Positions 55,701-64,000 of a DNA stretch of 64,000 nt are shown piece after piece. The translations under genes were made by a program, and so were the position numbers. How positions within the stretch are numbered: the first letter of the stretch is position 1; each line of letters opens with the position of its first letter. The notes under the pieces are model-generated. The model saw only the letters and a program-made list of their open reading frames with translations, had not been told where the DNA came from and ran no database searches. This DNA is from Malus domestica (Eukaryota; Streptophyta; Magnoliopsida; Rosales; Rosaceae), in NCBI RefSeq assembly GCF_042453785.1, contig NC_091670.1, positions 35,785,501 to 35,849,500 of the forward strand, written 5' to 3'.

Positions 55701-57701
55701 ATTGGAAGATTCAGATATGGGTGTGCCGCCGCTTATGGAATATATGACATTCACCTGACGTTGGTTACGGTTATCCCTTTGAGGGTGAAGAAGGAATTGA
55801 TCAATTTTTCCTTCTCGTGCCAAAGCTTCAATACGATCACGGAGGATGATACATTTCTCGCTATCATGGCCGTTATGCTCATGGTAGCAACAAAACATGC
55901 TCGCGTTATTCGGGGGCGTGTAATCTGGGTGCCTCGGCTTTGGCTTTGGTATCAGGTGAGCTATGCTGGGGTAAATGGCCGCGCATGTGGCATTCAAGGG
56001 CGTGTATGTCTCATACCTTGGGGTATGGGGTATCTTGACGCGGGTTTGACCCACTGCATTGACTGCCTGGGGGCGAGCGTTATTGTGGCGATACCCTTGG
56101 TTATCGGGATAGTGTCCCTTACTCTTTTTACTGAAAGGAGAGTGGTGAGGATGGAAATCCTTCCTCTTGCCTTGAAATTGATATGTCTGTTGATTCGGTG
56201 AAGCATTATGCAAGGCATGGGGAGGTGCCACTGCTGTTTGGGAAGTCGAGGTCTTCTCATTTAGGTGAGTCTGGCTTCCACCTCCCACTTGTTGATAAAG
56301 GATGGTTGTAGGGGGTTTCTCCTGATATGTCTTTGCCTCGGCGGAGGCATGGTTATAAGCCTGCGCCATTACCTCAGAGTAAGTCTTCCAAGTATTGGCA
56401 TTGATCATGTATTTAAAGAAACAATCACGTAGGCCTGCCGTGAAGGCTTTGAGGGCAGTCTTGTCGTCTGCCTCGGCACACCGGGAGTATTCATGGCTGA
56501 AGCGGCCAGCATACATACGTAATGACTCGTCTGGCTTCTGGCGGATAGTGTACAAGTCATCTGCAGAGTGCAAGCGATCGGTTTGGAAAATGTGTTGGGA
56601 AACAAATAGTTTCCTCAATTCCTCAAATGAGTCTACCGTCTCAGGTGTAAGACGACAATACCAATTTAGAGCTCCACCAGAGAGGGTGGAGGGGAAGAGA
56701 AGACATCGCTCGTCGTCGGTGTGCATCCGGTATGCCATGGTGGACTCAAAGAGGTTAAGGTGCTCAATCGGGTCCTCTTTTCCAGTATAAAGTTGCAAGC
56801 CAAGCTTTTGCTTTGTCTTTGCTTGAAGGGGGGTGTTGAGGATCCTCCTTGTAAGAGGGCCAGGCCTGGGTTGGTTCCAGTCAGGTATTTCAGCCTGACG
56901 TTCAGCCTTCAACTTGTTTACTTCCTCAAGAAGTTGTAGGACAAGGGGGTCCTGAGCGGAGTTATGTGCCACTGGAGCTTTCTTTCGTAAATCTCCATCT
57001 CCTCTTGGAATTAGGAAGGTTTGATCAAGGGCATGTGATTTTTCCCTGGACTCGCTGTACTGGCTTCCAGGGTATGTCTGTCGGAACACCTCTGAGTCCC
57101 CTGTACCCTCATGTCTCTCTAGGACTTGTTGCACCTTCCCCAAGTTGGTGGCCGGCTCGGGCCGTGGCAGGGGACCGAGTCTCTCAGAAATCCTTGGGTC
57201 ATTGATCTTTGAGCTTATATGGATGGAATTCTCTCGACGTTGCTTCAGGAAATCCCGACAATCACGAAAGACGGCTTTCGATCCTTCTGCCCCTTCAGCA
57301 AAGAGGTGTCTCCCTCCGCTTCTCATGGTTCGGGTCGAAGCAACTGGGTTAAGAGAAGCCTCATGTTGATTATCAAATCGAGGGGTAATTTGTTCCCTAT
57401 CAGGGATATTTATGTCGAATGCATGTGACCCTCCATGTTGGAGGGCACCCAGTTGATGGTTGACTTCCACGGGGGCAACAAGCTCGCGTGTCTGAGCTTG
57501 CCTAGCTTCGTGAAGTGTCTCGAAGAGCTTCTCATATTGCTCCTGGAGGACCTCATTCCTCATTGCTATCTTGTTGTTCTGAGCTTCCAACTCATCGACT
57601 TTAGCTTGAAGAAGAACTCGTTTTCCTTCCTTCTTTCGTTGTTTCGCATTATGTGCAAGGGGGGTGTCATTCTGTGTGCTGTGGCTTCCTTCGCTTCCCA
57701 T
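52764..57701 (-). CDS. Gag-pol polyprotein of the Tat Gypsy element, to the TAG
   Basis: 1645 residues from the ATG at 57701 (chosen because upstream codons fall in the primer-site and LTR sequence). Order: coiled-coil N-terminus, retrotransposon gag (about 56800-56400), a zinc-knuckle-like CCYHEHNGHDSEKC (near 55870), aspartic protease with DTGAS (near 55490), reverse transcriptase with YVDD (near 54275), Gypsy RNase H (about 53800-53540), then a second, archaeal-type RNase H (YVDGSS near 53385 to about 53020). The second RNase H is the Tat mark. The ORF stops at TAG (52766-52764) before integrase. The stop may be a mutation or may be read through. Confidence 0.92.
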   Translation of the reverse strand: MGSEGSHSTQNDTPLAHNAKQRKKEGKRVLLQAKVDELEAQNNKIAMRNEVLQEQYEKLFETLHEARQAQTRELVAPVEVNHQLGALQHGGSHAFDINIPDREQITPRFDNQHEASLNPVASTRTMRSGGRHLFAEGAEGSKAVFRDCRDFLKQRRENSIHISSKINDPRISERLGPLPRPEPATNLGKVQQVLERHEGTGDSEVFRQTYPGSQYSESREKSHALDQTFLIPRGDGDLRKKAPVAHNSAQDPLVLQLLEEVNKLKAERQAEIPDWNQPRPGPLTRRILNTPLQAKTKQKLGLQLYTGKEDPIEHLNLFESTMAYRMHTDDERCLLFPSTLSGGALNWYCRLTPETVDSFEELRKLFVSQHIFQTDRLHSADDLYTIRQKPDESLRMYAGRFSHEYSRCAEADDKTALKAFTAGLRDCFFKYMINANTWKTYSEVMAQAYNHASAEAKTYQEKPPTTILYQQVGGGSQTHLNEKTSTSQTAVAPPHALHNASPNQQTYQFQGKRKDFHPHHSPFSKKSKGHYPDNQGYRHNNARPQAVNAVGQTRVKIPHTPRYETYTPLNATCAAIYPSIAHLIPKPKPRHPDYTPPNNASMFCCYHEHNGHDSEKCIILRDRIEALAREGKIDQFLLHPQRDNRNQRQVNVIYSISGGTPISESSNRAMKSSERTLRPGHQVFHVEDIREGKYQKPNWDPICFYPEEERGIIYPHNDPLIVEAHIANFDVKRILIDTGASVNIMFAEAFKALNVAEHLLDRSISPLISFSGDIVQPLGSIHLPFTIGTGPYTATITTNFLVVNCPTAYNVIFGRTGINDLKAMVSTHMLLMKFPTPHGNGYIRGDQLNARSCYNTSVKQQHLSVPKETLSIHNQVVKTSLDEANLDLPDSNSQPDDPRDDSFTQQAQPAEELENVSISKDHPDRMVKIGTTLSPPLRLSLISFLQENAEVFAWSYKDMPGISPDIICHHLSIDPKTKPVKQRRRSYDVERYEAMKAEVDKLKDIGFVREVNYPTWVANVVLVKKNPTKESLLLQKVLWRMCVDYTDLNKGCPKDSFPLPLIDRLIDSTAGCELLSFMDAYSGYNQILMNPSDQEHTAFTTDRGLYCYKVMPFGLKNAGATYQRLVNSMFAEQIGKSMEVYVDDMLVKSKHADQHITNLSETFTILKRYRMRLNPNKCAFGVGSGKFLGFMISQRGIEVNPEKIKAILDMKEPITSKDIQSLTGKVAALTRFISKATDRCAPFFKALKGNKKYITWTEECAKAFRNLKEYMSKAPLLSKPEVGDTLIIYLSVSASAVSSVLIRMDSGVERPVYYASKALQDAETRYSNIEKLALALVMSARKLRPYFQAHAIIVLTNHPLRQILQSPDTSGRMIKWAIALGEFDISYQPKPAEKGQAVADFIADFTYPVDIASTPEAVASLPSEAQKVESTTSAWSLYVDGSSNQQGCGAGLVLTTPDKVAMEYALRFKFKASNNEAEYEALLAGLRLAKHLGVKQIDIFSDSQLVVNQVTNNFDAKDSSMAAYLAQTQLLLKHFHYQITQVPRAANNHADALARLASAVEDKIGRKIHVELLATPSTMAAEVCNLQQGDSWITPIYNFLAHGTLPNDKVQAKQIRYKSTRYLIINDQLYKRGFSLPYLRCLTPA

Positions 57702-57808
57702 GCTGGAGAGGGATGCCTGATCAAAAGAAAGTGTACGAATGATAGAAACCAGCTTGACACAGCTGAAGAGAGTAGGAATAAGTGTCGTTTCCCACAGACG
57801 GCGCCAAA

Positions 57809-58321
57809 TGTTGATGCACAAAATCAGCGAAGACTTTGGTACAACAGAAAGTGTCAGGTTTTGTGACCTTCGCTTGGTTGCTTCGGTCACTAGTGAGGAT
57901 AAGTACGTAAATGAATAGAGACAGAGAAGCAAACACAGGATGTACGTGGTTCACCCAGATTGGCTACATCCACGGAGTAGAGGAGTTCTTATTAGTAGTG
58001 AAGGGCTTACACAAGTACAAAGGATCAAGCTCTCAATTTAGTGAGTTCTTGTGAATGATTTAACACAAAATGGCATTAGGCCATATTGTGGGGGAATGAC
58101 CCCTATTTATAGAAAAACTTGTAGCTTTGTCACATTGACATGTGTCATGTTATGATTGGTTCTTGATGTCGACACGTGCTGCGCTCTGATTGGCTTCTAA
58201 TCTTGACACGTGTCGAGTAGTGATTGGCCTCCTGGTCGGAGGGGAACTCTTCTGGGTCCTTGACAGTATAGCGTTGGCCGGTGCTCGGTAGTTTCGGGAT
58301 TGGTCAAGTATGGTACAAACA
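57809..58321 (-). repeat. 5' LTR of the Tat Gypsy element
   Basis: 513 bp, identical to 43333-43845 apart from one base. It carries the promoter (TATAAATA near 58105-58112) for gag-pol. Confidence 0.95.
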
Positions 58322-58523
58322 GACCTATTATTAGTTAGAGCAAACTGATTACTGGAGAGAGGAGAAGGTGCACTGCTTGTTTGCTACAGAATCTGGAATT
58401 GCTGCTTCTTCAAGTTCGTCTGCAGGTAAGTTTCTTCTCTGTGCTACAAGCTTATGAATTGGGTTTGTGTTTTGATCACTGTGATTCATAATTACATGTT
58501 TTTGGTATATGTTCATGCTAACA

Positions 58524-60882
<2,359 letters not shown>

Positions 60883-61325
60883 TGTAAGAATATGAGCATA
60901 AGTATGAATCTATGAACTTAGTTATTGGTCTTGAGATTGAATGGGAAGTCTTATTGGGAATGAATTTTGTAATCCATATCACACTGGACTACTATTTAAG
61001 GGATTAATTTCCTATAAGGATTCTAATAGGGGAATCCTTAGGGGATATGGGAAAGATTATGTTGTGTATATATAGTGGCCTCTGCTCTCACAGTTGATAT
61101 GCTCGATCATCGAACTAAGACCTATTATTAGTTAGAGCAAACTGATTACTGGAAAGAGGAGAAGGTGTACTGCTTGTTTGCTGCAGAATCTGGAATTGCT
61201 ACTTCTTCAAGTTCATCTGCAGGTAAGTTTCTTCTCTGTGCTACAAGCTTATGAATTGGGTTTGTGTTTTGATCACTGTGATTCATAATTACATGTTTTT
61301 GGTATATGTTTATTCTAACACACAC

Positions 61326-62112
61326 CACCTTCTTCCATCTCTTTGCCTTGTTGGCAATATCACTGTTACTGCTACTTGCAGGCTGGTTCTTCACACTGGT
61401 TTCTATATATTGACTTGTGGGGGTGATCTCGGTGGTGCTTTTTGAAGGATGTTGGAGTCTTCTCTTCATCAAGCTCGGAGACTTTGTTTGGCCTGATCTC
61501 AAGTGTCTGTTGGGGGCGATGGTTTGAGATGGTTGGTAGGTGGAGTTCCTACAGCGATGGAGGCAGCAACTTTAGGGCTTGTTTCGGTTTCTGGTTTCTC
61601 TTTTGTTTTGTGCCTGGAACTTTGTTTGGGTTTATTTTTTATTTTTTGCTTTGCTTTGGAGGTCCAATTCTATGTTGTTGTCCTAATTGTATCTGTGCCT
61701 CTTTCTATGGAATTATGTTGCTGTGATAATGAATTAACACTTTGTCAAAAAATAAATAAATAAATAAATAAATAAATAAAAAAAATCAAGATCCTACGAG
61801 CAGTAGCCAAACTTCCTCTCTGAGAGTGAGAAATACACATAATTTAATACTTGGTTCGTGTGTGTCCGGTTGGAGAGATGGTTTGTAATTGCACACTTTC
61901 ATGTAATTGCACACTTTCATGATCCTGCGAGTTGTTTTTGCTAAGTAACTAACCTAAACTCAATGTGATTGTGTGACTGTGACATATATTTCTAACAAAT
62001 ATAAAATTAAAGAATGTCATCAATCGCATAAAAAAATCGTCAATGTAGATTCCCTTTATTAGTTGATTGATATCTAAAAGAGGCTTGTTGGTGGTCTCAA
62101 TCCCACACATAA
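61326..62112. other. Flank of the nested LTR elements
   Basis: Continues the pre-insertion sequence of 42690-43091 (TTCCATCTCTTTGCCTTG occurs on both sides). An (AATA)n run lies at about 61748-61782 and could be the tail of a non-LTR element. No gene recognised. Confidence 0.45.
61748..61782. repeat. (AATA)n microsatellite
   Basis: About eight AAAT/AATA units followed by an A run. Confidence 0.85.
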
Positions 62113-62432
62113 GGGCATCTTCACTAGGAGATGCAAAATACCTTGAAATGGACCTTTTACATCATATATGAGCTGAAAATTCTCTAAAGACCAAATGTAA
62201 ATTATACATCTTCTCCGGAAGATGTAAATAAAAGTTTAAATTTTTACATTTTCTTTTACATCTTTTGGTTAGGGGTTCCACCAATCAAAGAGAAGAAAAT
62301 TAAATAGGATCTCAAACTTACATCCCTCCTCCCATTGGAGTAGAACTTTCATTTTCATTTGCCGAAAATGTAAAATGAGATGTAAGTATAGTTTTTGCAT
62401 CTCAAATTTGTATTTTTCCATTGGAGATGCCC
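62113..62432. mobile_element. Tourist-like (PIF/Harbinger) MITE
   Basis: The ends are GGGCATCTTCACTAGGAG and, inverted, GGGCATCTCCAATGG. The TSD is TAA (62110-62112, 62433-62435). Several ACATCTTTT/AAATGTAAA motifs lie inside. 320 bp, no ORF. Confidence 0.88.
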
Positions 62433-62489
62433 TAAGTTCATTGCTAAATCTATTATTCTCTCTCTAGGCGGGATATACTTTGTTCATGC

Positions 62490-63345
62490 TTGAAAAATTC
62501 TGAGGATCAACCATGGTTTTCACATGTACCAATCTATCAAAATTACCTTTAAAATATTTGCTTCCATAAAGCCTTGCAATTTGTAGGTTGGTATGAACAA
62601 GACTTTCTTTTTGGACACTTCATATCATATAAAACCCTTGTATTTGGAAGCATAACCAAGAAAAACACGTTTACTGGTTCTAGGTTGCAACTTAGTTGAG
62701 TTAAATGGCCTTAACAATGGGTAGCATGAACAGCCGAAAATTCTTAAATGGTTAACTTCAAGGACAGATCCATATAAGACTTCAAAGGGTGATTTATGAT
62801 GAAGTGTTTAAATTGGCATTCTATTAATTAGGTAGACTGAGGTTTGACAAGCAAAGGATCAGAAACCATGAGGTAATTGAGCTTGTTGTAATATAGTGAT
62901 GGAAGTTTCAATAATGTGTATGTGCTTCTTCTCAGCCAGACTATTTTGTTCTCGTGTGTGAGGACATGACATTTAGTGAGTTATTCTATTTTGAACTAGA
63001 AAAGACTAAAATTGTTTTCCTATGTATTCACCCCCACCATCACTTTGTAAGGTCTTAATGAAGACAGAAAAATGAGTTAACTTAGTATTTAAACCCTTCT
63101 ATAGACAGACATGGAGCAGGGCCCCACACATCACTATGAGCAATCTTAAATGGTTTATTGGATTTTGACAAAGCAGGTGCAAAAGGCAATTCACTAAATT
63201 TTCCCTCTAAGTATGTAGAACACAACATTGGAGAGGAATCTGGTACTATAGATATGTTGGATTTCTTAAGTATGAGAGAAATTATAGGGTTAAAGGGATG
63301 ACCTAATCCACTGTGCCATAAGCTAGAGCTAACTTGACAACCAAG
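62490..63345 (-). pseudogene. Degenerate Copia integrase fragment
   Basis: Minus-strand pieces in order from 63345 to 62490: LWHSGLGHPFNP (GAG-pre-integrase), KPFKIAHSDVWGPAP, TREQNSLAEKKH, SPFEVLYGS and LRIFGCSCYPLLRPF..FLGYASKYKGF. These are Copia (Ty1) integrase-core landmarks. Many stops and frame changes break it. No LTRs seen in the window. Confidence 0.8.
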
Positions 63346-63399
63346 ATTTGTAGCAGCTTGATGTCCAAAAGTTGTAGATCGTATCTTGGTGTATGTTTA

Positions 63400-63720
63400 G
63401 AGAAGTTTTGGTGATGTTTGGACGTAGGAAACTCACGGGGAAAACTTCTCCAATTTTCAGGTGAGGACCACCATTTTCGAGGCATTTTTTGGCCAAAACA
63501 CGGCAACTTAGCCATTGAGAAAGGTATCATTCTCTTCATCTCGTTGAGATGTATGATTTTTGTTTTTGAATCACTTGATTTTGTTGAGTATTGAAAAAAT
63601 TATGAACGTTGTTTGCCCAATTTCTGGCGAGTTCTCCAAATTCCCATGGACCAGCCAACTTTTATGCCATTTTCCATCCAACTCTGGCCACCATTCTGTC
63701 CCAACTTGGTAAATCTCTTC
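63400..63720 (+). mobile_element. Fragment related to the foldback MULE arm
   Basis: Shares long stretches with 36020-36230: TTTTTTGGCCAAA.CACGGC, ACCATTCTCTTC/ATCATTCTCTTC, TTGAATCACTTGATTT and GTTGAGTATTGAA. Only one arm is visible; the element may continue past the window. Confidence 0.65.
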
Positions 63721-64000
63721 TCCATATTCCTAACTACATTTGGGCTTTTGAATCACTCGATTTGAACTTGTATCGAGCTCGGAATGGGCTCTTGAAGTTG
63801 GAGGAAAAATCTAGAATTTTTCCAGAAATTTGAAGGTTGGCGTGTAGGCGTACGTGGAGTAGATGTGCCTCCGTCGGAGGTAATGTGCTTCGTCACTGTC
63901 CATGACAGTGCCAGTGAATTTTTAGGCGACCAATCTCGGCGCAGGGGGAAATTGAGGTCCATCTTTAGGTTTTTCGACGTCCTGAATCCGTTTACGATGT
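63721..64000. other. Unassigned right edge
   Basis: No gene recognised. G/C content rises near 63840-63990; it may belong to the same element as 63400-63720. Confidence 0.3.

Larger units (their letters stand above)
43333..58321 (-). mobile_element. Tat-lineage Ty3/Gypsy LTR retrotransposon, 15 kb, very young
   Basis: Both LTRs are 513 bp and differ at one base (43491 versus 57967 region). The TSD GACCT is perfect (43328-43332, 58322-58326). On the minus strand the primer site TGGCGCCGTCTGTGGGAA follows the 5' LTR (near 57805), and a TAGGGGAGCAC purine tract precedes the 3' LTR. Gag-pol occupies 57701-51693. Between pol and the 3' LTR lie about 7.8 kb holding two plus-strand ORFs and tandem repeats. 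The second RNase H after the first, the long 3' region and the antisense ORFs are marks of the Tat group (established knowledge). Confidence 0.95.

Noticed and set aside
52832..57954. Many plus-strand ORFs opposite gag-pol
   Set aside because: They are shadows of the polyprotein and lack recognisable domains, unlike the two antisense ORFs at 46022 and 49106.

Overview
This is a plant nuclear window. Its genes have many introns and plant-specific products, and AT-rich intergenic DNA is packed with plant transposons. The gene order, the Cassandra-type TRIM and the repeat families suggest a woody eudicot, most likely Rosaceae (apple or pear type). That assignment rests on recalled family knowledge, not on a search.

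Left part (1-32,109) is the gene-rich side: the 3' part of an alpha-N-terminal protein methyltransferase (NTM1, +), a degenerate LRR receptor-like pseudokinase (-), an atypical bHLH factor (bHLH52/53 type, -), plastid Clp protease subunit CLPP4 (+), the organellar primase-helicase TWINKLE (+, 21 coding exons) and a patellin (PATL4 type, +). A berberine-bridge-enzyme (BBE) pseudogene and an intact intronless BBE-like gene (39,610-41,208) follow. As recalled, bHLH52, TWINKLE, PATL4 and a BBE cluster also lie in this order in Arabidopsis (At1g30670-At1g30760), and NTM1 lies beside BBE genes on chromosome 5. The block therefore looks like conserved ancestral microsynteny. The genes are not one pathway; two of them (CLPP4, TWINKLE) serve organelles.

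Mobile DNA fills the gaps. Boundaries were fixed by terminal repeats and target-site duplications (TSDs): a 2.0-kb Ac-like hAT element carrying a Cassandra TRIM; a 335-bp TRIM in the CLPP4 intron; four copies of one short SINE family; several Mutator-like elements with 9-bp TSDs; and a BBE pseudogene hit at least six times, including a solo LTR inside a foldback MULE inside a PIF/Harbinger-like element.

Right part (43,092-61,320) is one nested structure. A non-coding Copia-like LTR element (438-bp LTRs, TSD CACAC) has its left LTR split by a 14,989-bp Tat-lineage Gypsy element (513-bp LTRs differing at one base, TSD GACCT). The Gypsy carries gag-pol on the minus strand, broken by one in-frame TAG, and two ORFs on the opposite strand between pol and its 3' LTR, plus several tandem arrays. 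The Copia-like body holds a perfect (AAT)210 microsatellite. From 61,321 to the end lie a MITE, a degenerate Copia integrase fragment and a relative of the foldback MULE.
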